A DNA stretch of 15,089 nt, taken from CAUYUA01 sp963575675 (lineage in GTDB: Bacteria > Pseudomonadota > Alphaproteobacteria > Azospirillales > Azospirillaceae). Of the stretch, positions 7,390 to 13,819 are shown piece after piece; the stretch's first letter is position 1; every line of letters starts with the position of its first letter. A program made the position numbers and the translations under genes. Where the stretch lies: the NCBI GenBank assembly GCA_963575675.1, contig CAUYUA010000267.1:1-15089 (forward strand). The letters are read 5' to 3'. The notes below the pieces were generated by a model. It made no database searches. It was not told the origin of the DNA and worked only from the letters and a program-made list of their open reading frames with translations.

Positions 7390-7896
7390 ATGAGCCTTTC
7401 TGATTCTTCTCCTTTCCTTTCCTCAAATCAAACTCTCGAATCAAGTTTGCGCATCGCCGGTTCGAACGATAGCCTCGCGCTCGCTCTGTTACACGCCGCG
7501 TGTTTCCCCGACGCCGCATGGTCGGCAACAACAATTCACGACATCCTTTCCGGCTGCGGCGGCTGCGGCGTTCTGGCCGAGGCCCCTCCACTCGCCACGC
7601 CCGTGGGATTCGTATTGTGCCGCACAATTCTGGATGAGGCCGAAATTTTAAGTTTCGGCGTCGCGCCGCCTTGGCGTCGATTCGGTCTTGGTCGCCGATT
7701 GCTGACCGCCGCTCAACACATGGCCACAACCACCGGCGCAACGGCTTTGTTTCTCGAAGTCGCAGAAGACAACCACCCCGCCCAAAACTTGTATCGCCAA
7801 AACGGTTTTTTTCGCGTTGGTCGAAGACCGGACTACTATCGCCATGGCGGCGCATCCGTCGCCGCATTGATTTTGAAAAGAACGCTCTTGGAATGA
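7390..7896 (+). CDS. rimI: GNAT acetyltransferase, RimI-like (ribosomal protein S18 alanine N-acetyltransferase family)
   Basis: RimI transfers acetyl from acetyl-CoA to the N-terminal alanine of ribosomal protein S18. The 168-residue product has GNAT motif A in the form EAEILSFGVAPPWRRFGLGRRLL (VAPxxRxxGxG binds the acetyl-CoA pyrophosphate), then FLEVAEDNHPAQNLYRQNGF and VGRRPDYYR, which is the RimI style of the C-terminal motif. The first 20 residues are low in complexity and outside the fold, so the true start could be a little further in. In many alphaproteobacteria rimI sits beside tsaB; here it follows pleD instead. RimI-like enzymes also have other protein N-terminal targets, so the substrate is a family-level guess. 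Confidence 0.82.
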   Translation: MSLSDSSPFLSSNQTLESSLRIAGSNDSLALALLHAACFPDAAWSATTIHDILSGCGGCGVLAEAPPLATPVGFVLCRTILDEAEILSFGVAPPWRRFGLGRRLLTAAQHMATTTGATALFLEVAEDNHPAQNLYRQNGFFRVGRRPDYYRHGGASVAALILKRTLLE

Positions 7897-8182
7897 ATAC
7901 AATTCAGACACAAATCAACACCGTCACACACCAAAAACCTCATAGTTTCACACTTCTGAAAAAACCAACGACATCACGGAAAATGACCGGACACAACAAA
8001 TCCCCCTCCTTCTTCTGTTCGCTCCAGTTCATCATGGCCTCTCTTTCAATTCATTCCCCCAACAAATAAGAACCCAGACTTCAGATGAGCCGAAGAACCG
8101 TTGATTCATTGAAATCAGTCATTGATTTCATCGGGTAAAAGAATTATAGAGTCGATCAGTTTTTCATGTGGAGTTTGAATTG
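7897..8182. other. Intergenic region upstream of mucR
   Basis: About 285 bp rich in A and CA, with no supported gene. Its last 80 bp should hold the mucR promoter and contain an inverted repeat at 8110-8130. The rest shows no RNA gene or terminator that I can defend. Confidence 0.5.
8110..8130. promoter_or_regulatory. Inverted repeat, possible operator of mucR
   Basis: TGAAATCA (8110-8117) and TGATTTCA (8123-8130) are perfect complements around a 5-base spacer. A direct repeat TCATTGA (8106-8112 and 8119-8125) overlaps them. The site is AT-rich and centred about 63 bp before the mucR ATG. MucR/Ros proteins are known to bind AT-rich sites and to repress their own genes, so autoregulation is a reasonable inference. 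It could also bind another factor. Confidence 0.45.
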
Positions 8183-8602
8183 ATGAGTAACGCCCCCCCC
8201 TCCGAAGAATTGCTATCGCTGACAGCCGGTATCGTGTCCGCTCATGTTTCCAACAACACGGTGTCGCTTGCCGATCTGCCTTCTCTTATCGAACAGGTGT
8301 TCAAAACGCTGGCGAATATTGGCGAAGAAACCGTCGTCGCTCCGCCGGAACGCCTACAGCCCGCAGTTCCCATCAAAAAATCAGTCACGCCAGACTACAT
8401 TATTTGCCTGGAAGACGGTAAAAAGTTAAAGATGCTGAAGCGGCACCTGAAGACAACGTACAATATGTCTCCCGAAGAATATCGCGATCGTTGGTCTTTG
8501 CCCTCCGACTATCCTATGGTTGCTCCGAATTACGCGAAGCAACGCAGCCAATTGGCCAAAGACATCGGTCTTGGCACCCGCGAACGGCGCAGCGTCGCGT
8601 AG
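8183..8602 (+). CDS. mucR: MucR/Ros-family transcriptional regulator with incomplete zinc site
   Basis: MucR proteins are small global repressors (exopolysaccharide, motility, virulence, cell cycle) of alphaproteobacteria. The 139-residue product has the family N-terminal part, which serves oligomerisation, and the C-terminal zinc-finger-like DNA-binding part ending YPMVAPNYAKQRSQLAKDIGLG. At the four zinc positions it has Cys75, Asp78, His88 and Tyr93, with the same spacing as the Cys-Cys-His-His of Ros, so two ligands are changed. Some MucR homologues are known to fold without zinc. The ATG at 8183 has GGAG (8170-8173) 9 bases before it; a GTG at 8168 would add five residues but has no ribosome site. 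A run of eight C covers codons 4-6. The target genes cannot be told from this window. Confidence 0.92.
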   Translation: MSNAPPSEELLSLTAGIVSAHVSNNTVSLADLPSLIEQVFKTLANIGEETVVAPPERLQPAVPIKKSVTPDYIICLEDGKKLKMLKRHLKTTYNMSPEEYRDRWSLPSDYPMVAPNYAKQRSQLAKDIGLGTRERRSVA

Positions 8603-8677
8603 ATGCTTTTTCTACTCCAGACGAGGTTTCATTTCGTCGGAATCAAATAAAAATGATAATAGTGGATGCTCTTTTTG

Positions 8678-8701
8678 GACGCGCGCCTTGCGCCGCGCGT
8701 C
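8678..8701. repeat. GC-rich inverted repeat downstream of mucR
   Basis: Arms GACGCGCG and CGCGCGTC, 8 bp each, enclose an 8-base loop about 75 bp after the mucR stop. No T-run follows on either strand, so termination would have to be of a less usual type. Its role is unknown. Confidence 0.6.
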
Positions 8702-8885
8702 AATTATCGCCCCCCTCGGCAAGACTCGCCACACAGCAAAACGCGCCGCAGCAAGGACACAAAGAACGGAAAATTTCATTCCCTTCACTTGGCGGTTGAC
8801 CAGAGCATGGCTTTTCGTGCTATCGGTGGTGAACAACAAGGCGGTTGACAATAGTGCGTCCGCCCCCCAACGTCTGCGACGCGAA

Positions 8886-8913
8886 CCCCAGACAACGGGC
8901 CCCAGACAACGGG
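8886..8913. repeat. Perfect 14-bp tandem repeat
   Basis: The unit CCCCAGACAACGGG occurs at 8886-8899 and immediately again at 8900-8913. It lies about 110 bp before the olsB start, so it may alter spacing in the olsB promoter region or arise from simple slippage. Confidence 0.9.
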
Positions 8914-9023
8914 CTATGAAACCTCGTCGCGACAAACTTACGTCGTCGTCTATACGGTGACGACGCAAAAATGTGTTGGCGTGAAGGCGTTTTTTTGCTT
9001 AAACTTCTGGAAAACATGACGGC

Positions 9024-9854
9024 GTGAACGAGAGCATGGCCATTAAGTCCGATCCGGTGAGCCAAACCGACCTGCGTATGGGCAACCTCGAAGTTCGGCT
9101 CGCAGCCAATGCCGCCGAGATCGATGCAGCTCAGGCGTTGCGTTACCGAGTCTTCTATAACGAGATGGCGGCGCGGCCGACATCCGAGATGGCCGAGAGG
9201 CAACGCGACTTCGATCAATATGACGTGATCTGCGATCATCTGCTGGTGATAGATCACAATCGCGGCAACGGCTCCGACGCCGTAGTGGGGACCTATCGTT
9301 TGATTCGTCGCTCGGTTGCGCAGCGAGTCGGCTCCTTTTACAGCAGCGATGAGTACGACATCCGCTCGCTGGAAGCTTATCCCGGCGAAATCTTGGAACT
9401 CGGGCGTTCTTGCGTCGATGTCGCCTACCGCAACCGTCCCAGCATGCAGCTCCTGTGGCGCGGCATTGCAGCGTATGTTGCGCGCCACGACATTGGTCTG
9501 ATGTTCGGCTGCGCGAGCTTGCCCGGAACAGATCCCTCATCCTTGGCGGAACCCCTTTCCTACCTCTTCTTCCACCACCTGGCCCCGGAAGCCATTCGTC
9601 CGAAGGCCTTGGCGCACCGATATGTCGATATGCGCCTGAAGCCACGCGAAGAAATTGATGCTCGACGCGCCTTAAGCGATCTTCCTCCACTGATCAAAGG
9701 CTATCTGCGCCTCGGTGGTTTCGTCGGAGACGGCGCCGTAATCGATCATCAATTCAACACAACAGATGTCAGCATCGTCGTCAAAACCGATCAAGTCACA
9801 GAGAAATACGCAAAACACTACGAAAGACGAAACCGCGACGTCGAATTATCTTAA
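9024..9854 (+). CDS. olsB: L-ornithine N-alpha-acyltransferase (OlsB)
   Basis: OlsB moves a 3-hydroxyacyl chain from acyl carrier protein to the alpha-amino group of ornithine, forming lyso-ornithine lipid, the first step of the phosphate-free membrane lipid pathway. The 276-residue product has the OlsB/GNAT-type blocks: LRYRVFYNEM near residue 40, CDHLLVID, VVGTYRLIRR, FYSSDEYDI, ELGRSCVDVAYRNR, WRGIAAYV, GCASLPGTDP and PLIKGYLRLGGFVGDGAVID, with an FNTTDV segment near the end. GTG at 9024 is taken as the start; ATG at 9036 is equally possible and neither has a strong ribosome site. An olsA-type acyltransferase gene follows 68 bp downstream, which fits a common two-step pathway. Many bacteria raise ornithine lipids under phosphate limitation; I saw no clear Pho box. 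Confidence 0.9.
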   Translation: MNESMAIKSDPVSQTDLRMGNLEVRLAANAAEIDAAQALRYRVFYNEMAARPTSEMAERQRDFDQYDVICDHLLVIDHNRGNGSDAVVGTYRLIRRSVAQRVGSFYSSDEYDIRSLEAYPGEILELGRSCVDVAYRNRPSMQLLWRGIAAYVARHDIGLMFGCASLPGTDPSSLAEPLSYLFFHHLAPEAIRPKALAHRYVDMRLKPREEIDARRALSDLPPLIKGYLRLGGFVGDGAVIDHQFNTTDVSIVVKTDQVTEKYAKHYERRNRDVELS

Positions 9855-9922
9855 AACATCGTTACAAACCAAAAGGCCCTCACAATTGAACAGGTCTCAA
9901 GAAACAAAAATCGGATCGGGCC

Positions 9923-10729
9923 ATGGGATCGCGAAGTTTAGGGATCGTTCGGTTATTCGTCTATCTGGCGTGGACCATGATTCTGGTTCCACTCCAGTTT
10001 TGCGCAATGAAATTGCGTTCGCCCTTGAAACGTCGCTTGCCGCGATTGTATCATTTGGTGTGCGTGCGGATATTTGGGTTCCGCATTGAAGTCCACGGAA
10101 AGCCTTCCACGATTCGCCCGACTTTGTTCGTTTCAAACCACTCTTCCTACCTCGACATCACAGTCTTGGGCTCCGTGATTAACGGTTCGTTCGTGGCGAA
10201 AGCCGAAGTGTCGCAGTGGCCGTTTTTTGGTTTCCTCGCCAACCTTCAAGAAACAGTCTACGTCAACCGCAAAGCTCGTCACGACGCCGCGCGTCAAAGA
10301 GACGACATGCGTTCGCGTTTGAACGCAGGAGATAATCTTATTCTCTTTCCCGAGGGCACGTCCTCCGACGGGAACCGAACTCTGCCCTTCAAGTCGGCGT
10401 TGTTTGCCGTCGCCAACATGACAAACGGAGAGCAGCCTTTGACGGTGCAACCCGTCTCGATCACGGCGACGCATTTGGATGGCGTTCCCCTCGGTTGGAT
10501 GTGGCGAGCCCTTTACGCCTGGTACGGCGACATGGATTTGGCTCCTCATCTGTGGAGCGCCGTGCAGTTGCGCCGGTTGAAAATCGTCGTCGAGTTTCAT
10601 CCGATTGTAACCATTGAGGAATTCTCTTCCCGCAAAGCGCTGGCGGATCACTGTTGGCGCGTCATCGCCATTGGCGTAGATCGCGCCATCGGCGGGCGCA
10701 ACCGTACTGAACCCTCCCCTGCCGCCTGA
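9923..10729 (+). CDS. olsA: 1-acyl-glycerol-3-phosphate / lyso-ornithine-lipid O-acyltransferase (PlsC family, probable OlsA)
   Basis: PlsC-family enzymes add a second acyl chain to a lyso-lipid at the inner membrane. The 268-residue product has a hydrophobic N-terminal segment (about residues 7-30), the catalytic HX4D motif in NHSSYLDI (His73, Asp78), the acceptor-binding VYVNRKAR block, and the FPEGTSSDGNRTLPFKSALF block starting at Phe142. Its position directly after olsB suggests it is OlsA, which completes ornithine lipid, rather than the housekeeping PlsC. Some OlsA proteins do both, so the substrate is an inference from context. The next start lies 5 bases after its stop, so the adaptor gene is probably translationally coupled to it. 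Confidence 0.88.
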   Translation: MGSRSLGIVRLFVYLAWTMILVPLQFCAMKLRSPLKRRLPRLYHLVCVRIFGFRIEVHGKPSTIRPTLFVSNHSSYLDITVLGSVINGSFVAKAEVSQWPFFGFLANLQETVYVNRKARHDAARQRDDMRSRLNAGDNLILFPEGTSSDGNRTLPFKSALFAVANMTNGEQPLTVQPVSITATHLDGVPLGWMWRALYAWYGDMDLAPHLWSAVQLRRLKIVVEFHPIVTIEEFSSRKALADHCWRVIAIGVDRAIGGRNRTEPSPAA

Positions 10730-10734
10730 TAATC

Positions 10735-11631
10735 ATGAGCGCGTCTCCTCCGTTCTTCACCCCCCAACGGCTAAATGTCCACACACAGCGAGCGTTGCTC
10801 TCTCTCTTGAAAATCGCTTGCGCCGCATTGATCGCCGTTCTTTGTGCGCACGCCCCGACTTACGCGCAACAGGCCGGTGGGGGCGGCAATAGTGGCGGTG
10901 GAAAACCTGCGGGAACATTAGGCGCAAATCAAGCCCGAGGGCAATTGGCGGCGCGACGCGAAATCACCCTCTCTTCAGAAATCAATGGCCGCATTGATCG
11001 TTTGCCTCTGGTCGAAGGCGCCCGCTTTAAACGCGGCGACGAGCTGGTTCACTTCGACTGCGCGCTCTACGACGCCCAGCGCGCAGGAGCCGAAGCCGGC
11101 GTTCGCGGAGCCCAAGCGACTCTCGAAGCCAATCGTCGCCTTGCCGCAATGAAGTCCATCGGTCAATTGGAAGTGTCGCAAGCCGAAGCCGCCATCGCCA
11201 AAGCCCGCGCCGATCTACGAGTGGCTCAAATTATGGCGGATCGATGCTCCGTGCGCGCTCCCTTTGACGGCCAAATCGCCACCATAAAGGCCAAAGAAGG
11301 CGAAACCCTAAACAGCAGCCAAGCTTTGTTGGAAATCGTCGAAGACCACGCTTTGGAAATCAAGCTGATCGTTCCGTCTGCTTGGCTGACGTGGCTCAAC
11401 CGTGGCGAATCCTTCAAGTTCCGCATCGACGAAACCGGTGGTGAGTTCGTTGGGCGCGTCACGATGATCGGAGCCCGAGTCGACCCAGGAAGCCAATCCA
11501 TCCAGCTCACCGGAGAAATGGTCAGTCAACCATTTCCTCCCCATGAAGGAAACGAACGCCGATTGGCTCCCGGCATGAGTGGAACCGCAACCATGCGCAT
11601 CGGCGCAGCAACAGCCGCTCCAAAACCGTAA
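10735..11631 (+). CDS. Periplasmic adaptor (HlyD / RND membrane-fusion family) protein
   Basis: This 298-residue protein looks like the periplasmic adaptor of an efflux system. It has a signal peptide with a hydrophobic core at about residues 20-37 and a likely cut after Ala44 (TYA-QQ), a Gly-rich linker, a first lipoyl half (ITLSSEINGRIDRLPLVEGARFKRGDELVHFD), a short alpha-hairpin of about 60 residues, the second lipoyl half (CSVRAPFDGQIATIKAKEGETL) and a beta-barrel segment. The hairpin is short, as in adaptors that do not reach far toward TolC. No RND pump, MFS or ABC exporter gene follows in the window. Its ATG is 5 bases after the olsA stop, so it appears cotranscribed with ornithine-lipid genes. 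What it works with is unknown. Confidence 0.82.
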   Translation: MSASPPFFTPQRLNVHTQRALLSLLKIACAALIAVLCAHAPTYAQQAGGGGNSGGGKPAGTLGANQARGQLAARREITLSSEINGRIDRLPLVEGARFKRGDELVHFDCALYDAQRAGAEAGVRGAQATLEANRRLAAMKSIGQLEVSQAEAAIAKARADLRVAQIMADRCSVRAPFDGQIATIKAKEGETLNSSQALLEIVEDHALEIKLIVPSAWLTWLNRGESFKFRIDETGGEFVGRVTMIGARVDPGSQSIQLTGEMVSQPFPPHEGNERRLAPGMSGTATMRIGAATAAPKP

Positions 11632-11742
11632 TATATTTTCTCGCTCACTCCCCAACAACACGCATTCGCCATAAGCGTTCGCTCTCGCGAATGAAATCAA
11701 GCGTTTGCATAGCCGCCAATCGGCGCAAGGAAGAACCACTCC
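11632..11742. promoter_or_regulatory. Short intergenic region with inverted and direct repeats
   Basis: CATTCGC (11663-11669) can pair with GCGAATG (11687-11693) around a 17-base loop, and AAGCGTTCGC (11673-11682) is nearly repeated as AAGCGTTTGC (11699-11708). No T-run follows. The arrangement, ending 35 bp before the permease start, could be an operator or the end of the previous operon. Evidence is weak. Confidence 0.3.
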
Positions 11743-12828
11743 GTGACGGCCTACGTTGTTCAGAGACTCTTGGGAGCCTGTGCAAGTCTGTGTGCAGTGG
11801 CAGCACTGAGCTTCTTCGTGTTGCGCCTAACTCCCGGCGGACCTTTCGATTTGAGCCAACCAATTCCGCCCGAAAGTCTTCCAGAGCTGAACCGGCTTTT
11901 TCCTGCCGACACCTCAATCTTAGAACAAATCGAACAATATTTTTGCGCAATTATACAAGGCGACTTTGGCCCCTCTCTGATCTTATCGTCAGACCGATCC
12001 GCCGGGCGAATCGTGATTGACGTCGTCCCTTTCTCTTTTTGCCTCTCATTCAGCGCCTTGCTACTTGCCTTAGTCCTTGGAGGCCTACTGGGCGCAATCA
12101 TCAACCACACCAACGCGACCAACCACACCAACGCCCCTCGTCATAAATTCATTACGTTTCCAAAGCTTTCCGCACGCACATCCTCCACAGAAACCAAGCT
12201 CTTCCAAATTTATGTTTCATCACTTGCTATGCCCACAATAGCAGGTCTCACCGTTCTTTTCGCCATCGCTCCAGAATTTGTTGTAGCTCCAATCTTCGCC
12301 CAATGGATAACCCCCCCTGTTTTTTTGCCTGAAAGCCTTAGCTGGCGCGACTTAATTCAAAACGCCCCCTTGCTCGCGCTCATTTTGCCCATGTTCATTC
12401 TCGGTTTTCCTCATATCCCCTCAATCGCCCGTTTAACCACAGACACACTCTGCGCAGTTCAATTAACACCAGCATTCCTTACCGCACAAACCAAAGGCCT
12501 TCCGCACAACACACTAATAAGACGACATGCCCTGCCGATCGTTCTAGCGCAAATTGCAGGACGCCTTGGTCCTGTTATGGCCGCCATCATCACCGCCTCC
12601 ATCGCCATAGAACCGATTTTTGATTTGCCCGGCCTCGGCATGACTCTCCAAAAAAGTCTGACCACCCGCGACTACACCGTCACCACGGCTGCGCTCCTCG
12701 TTTTGTGCGCGGAAACTTTGTTGGTCGATGCCTTCGGCGCTATCCTGCAAGGGTGGCTTGACCCCCGCGTCTCCGCCAAAATTCACCCCTGGCCGGCGGC
12801 GGTTCTTCCCGGAGACGGCTGTGCTTAA
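11743..12828 (+). CDS. OppB-like peptide ABC transporter permease with loop insertion
   Basis: This is an inner-membrane permease of the OppB/DppB family, 361 residues. It has the N-terminal RLTPGGPFD, IQGDFGPSL, several membrane segments, and the EAA-loop region AFLTAQTKGLPHNTLIRRHALP that contacts the ATPase, then IEPIFDLPGLG and the C-terminal LDPRV. All core marks are present. Compared with E. coli OppB as I recall it, about 22 extra residues lie after the second membrane segment (about 121-152), beginning with a duplicated NHTNAT / NHTNA encoded by an 18-bp-period repeat. The start is GTG with AAGGAAG (11727-11733) upstream. It overlaps the oppC-like start by 8 bp. No substrate-binding protein gene is near. 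Confidence 0.87.
   Translation: MTAYVVQRLLGACASLCAVAALSFFVLRLTPGGPFDLSQPIPPESLPELNRLFPADTSILEQIEQYFCAIIQGDFGPSLILSSDRSAGRIVIDVVPFSFCLSFSALLLALVLGGLLGAIINHTNATNHTNAPRHKFITFPKLSARTSSTETKLFQIYVSSLAMPTIAGLTVLFAIAPEFVVAPIFAQWITPPVFLPESLSWRDLIQNAPLLALILPMFILGFPHIPSIARLTTDTLCAVQLTPAFLTAQTKGLPHNTLIRRHALPIVLAQIAGRLGPVMAAIITASIAIEPIFDLPGLGMTLQKSLTTRDYTVTTAALLVLCAETLLVDAFGAILQGWLDPRVSAKIHPWPAAVLPGDGCA
12102..12134. repeat. In-frame 18-bp-period repeat inside the oppB-like gene
   Basis: CAACCACACCAACGC occurs at 12102-12116 and again at 12120-12134, spaced by GAC, so the period is 18 bp and the frame is kept. It encodes the NHTNAT/NHTNA part of the extra loop in the permease. Confidence 0.9.
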
Positions 12829-13603
12829 TCTGCGCTCCCTGTCCAAAATCCAAATCATCCGCAGAATCGGCGTTGCCGGAGCCGCTTTGGTTACGCTTGC
12901 GTGTTTGTTCGGCCCGTTGTTTTTGTCTCACTCCCCAAACCAAACCTTCGCGGACGACTTATTACTGCCTCCGGATTTCGAAGCCGGCTTCTTTTGCGGC
13001 GCTGACGCGCACGGACGCGATTTATTGGTTCGCACACTGCACGCAGGCCGTTGGTCGCTGTTCCTCATGAGCGCGGCGACGATTCTCAGCCTGGTTTTTG
13101 GAAGCATCTGCGGCGTCTTAACTTTATGTCACAACCACCGCGTCGCAACGATCTCCACACGCATCATCCGTCAAATCGAAGCTCTGCCTTTTCCCTTGAT
13201 CGCAGCTTTGCTGACCATCGCCGCCGAACGAAATTTGCTGTTAATGACCGGCGCCATCTCTCTGCTCGCCGTTCCCACACTCACCCGAATGATCCAAGAA
13301 CGCGGCGCAACGACGCCTCGCTTTTCCGTGGCTTTTTTTACTCTTCAAGCGACGCCTCCTACGCTCATGATTTGTTTGACAGGCCAGTCTTTTTTAAGTT
13401 TCTTGGGATTCGGAACCTCACCTCAACACCCCACTTGGGGCGCGCTAATTCGTGAAGGCGCAACCGCATTTTGGATCGCGCCCTGGACCTTCTGGACGCC
13501 CACCGGCGTTTTAACCGCGACGTTGCTCTTTCTCCTGTTAACGACATACGGCGCCGTATCACATTCACCACCACCATCCGAAAACAGAAAAAACAAAAGA
13601 TAA
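12821..13603 (+). CDS. OppC-like ABC transporter permease lacking the EAA coupling segment
   Basis: The 260-residue product belongs to the OppC/DppC permease family: one membrane segment at about 15-36, the CGADAHGRDLLVRTL block (59-73; usually GTDxxGRD), further membrane segments, and the family ending SFLSFLGFG..P.HPTWGALI. Compared with E. coli OppC as I recall it, the part between the ARIVRGQ-like TRMIQER (155-161) and SFLSFLG is about 24 residues shorter, and the EAAxxxG/RHxxPN loop that docks on the ATPase cannot be recognised. The usual C-terminal GDGLRDALDP is also absent. The start is GTG at 12821, with GGAG (12811-12814) 6 bases before it; a longer frame from 12728 overlaps the upstream gene and is not needed. 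It is probably expressed, but may not couple to ATP hydrolysis. Confidence 0.78.
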   Translation: MLNLRSLSKIQIIRRIGVAGAALVTLACLFGPLFLSHSPNQTFADDLLLPPDFEAGFFCGADAHGRDLLVRTLHAGRWSLFLMSAATILSLVFGSICGVLTLCHNHRVATISTRIIRQIEALPFPLIAALLTIAAERNLLLMTGAISLLAVPTLTRMIQERGATTPRFSVAFFTLQATPPTLMICLTGQSFLSFLGFGTSPQHPTWGALIREGATAFWIAPWTFWTPTGVLTATLLFLLLTTYGAVSHSPPPSENRKNKR

Positions 13604-13819
13604 ATTTAGACGGGGCCAGAGACGGCGCCCTTAGCGGTAGGGGATCATCAGGAAGAGGGAAAAACGAAAGCCTCTTTTATGATTTTTCGCGACTGAAAAC
13701 ATAATTCCTGGACTCACTTGAGTCTCATTCCGAACAATCAAACATCATGTTTCAATTCTTCGGTTCGTTCGCATAAAGAACATCAAACCAAAACTTCGCA
13801 AACGCAATATGAGGTTCCA
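13604..13819. other. Gap between oppC-like and oppD-like genes
   Basis: About 215 bp. Just after the oppC-like stop, 13608-13623 matches the left arm of the cobB terminator in 14 of 16 bases (AGACGGGGCCAGAGAC), and TTCCTGGAC at 13705-13713 matches part of its right arm, as if a copy had been split by an insertion. AAGAGG/CCTCTT (13653-13676) is a weak hairpin followed by TTTAT. GACTC-ACTT-GAGTC (13711-13724) contains two GANTC sites, the target of the CcrM methylase common in this class. Confidence 0.45.

Larger units (their letters stand above)
8603..9023. other. Intergenic region between mucR and olsB with repeats
   Basis: About 420 bp with no supported gene. It contains a GC-rich hairpin (GACGCGCG at 8678-8685 with CGCGCGTC at 8694-8701), two copies of GGCGGTTGAC (8791-8800 and 8840-8849), and a 14-bp tandem repeat at 8886-8913. 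TTGACC at 8796 with GCTATC at 8819 (17-bp spacer) is a weak promoter candidate. The mucR terminator is not obvious. Confidence 0.5.

Noticed and set aside
8651..8662. Fur-like AATGATAATAG sequence after mucR
   Set aside because: Only one half-site-like match, no inverted partner, and it is not upstream of an iron-related gene.
12728..12820. Longer N-terminus for the OppC-like permease
   Set aside because: The extra 31 residues overlap the end of the oppB-like gene in another frame and have no family character; GTG 12821 has a better ribosome site.
13718..13819. Longer N-terminus of the OppD-like protein from TTG 13718
   Set aside because: The added 34 residues are polar with no match to the family, and ATG 13820 has GAGG upstream and starts right before the conserved first strand.
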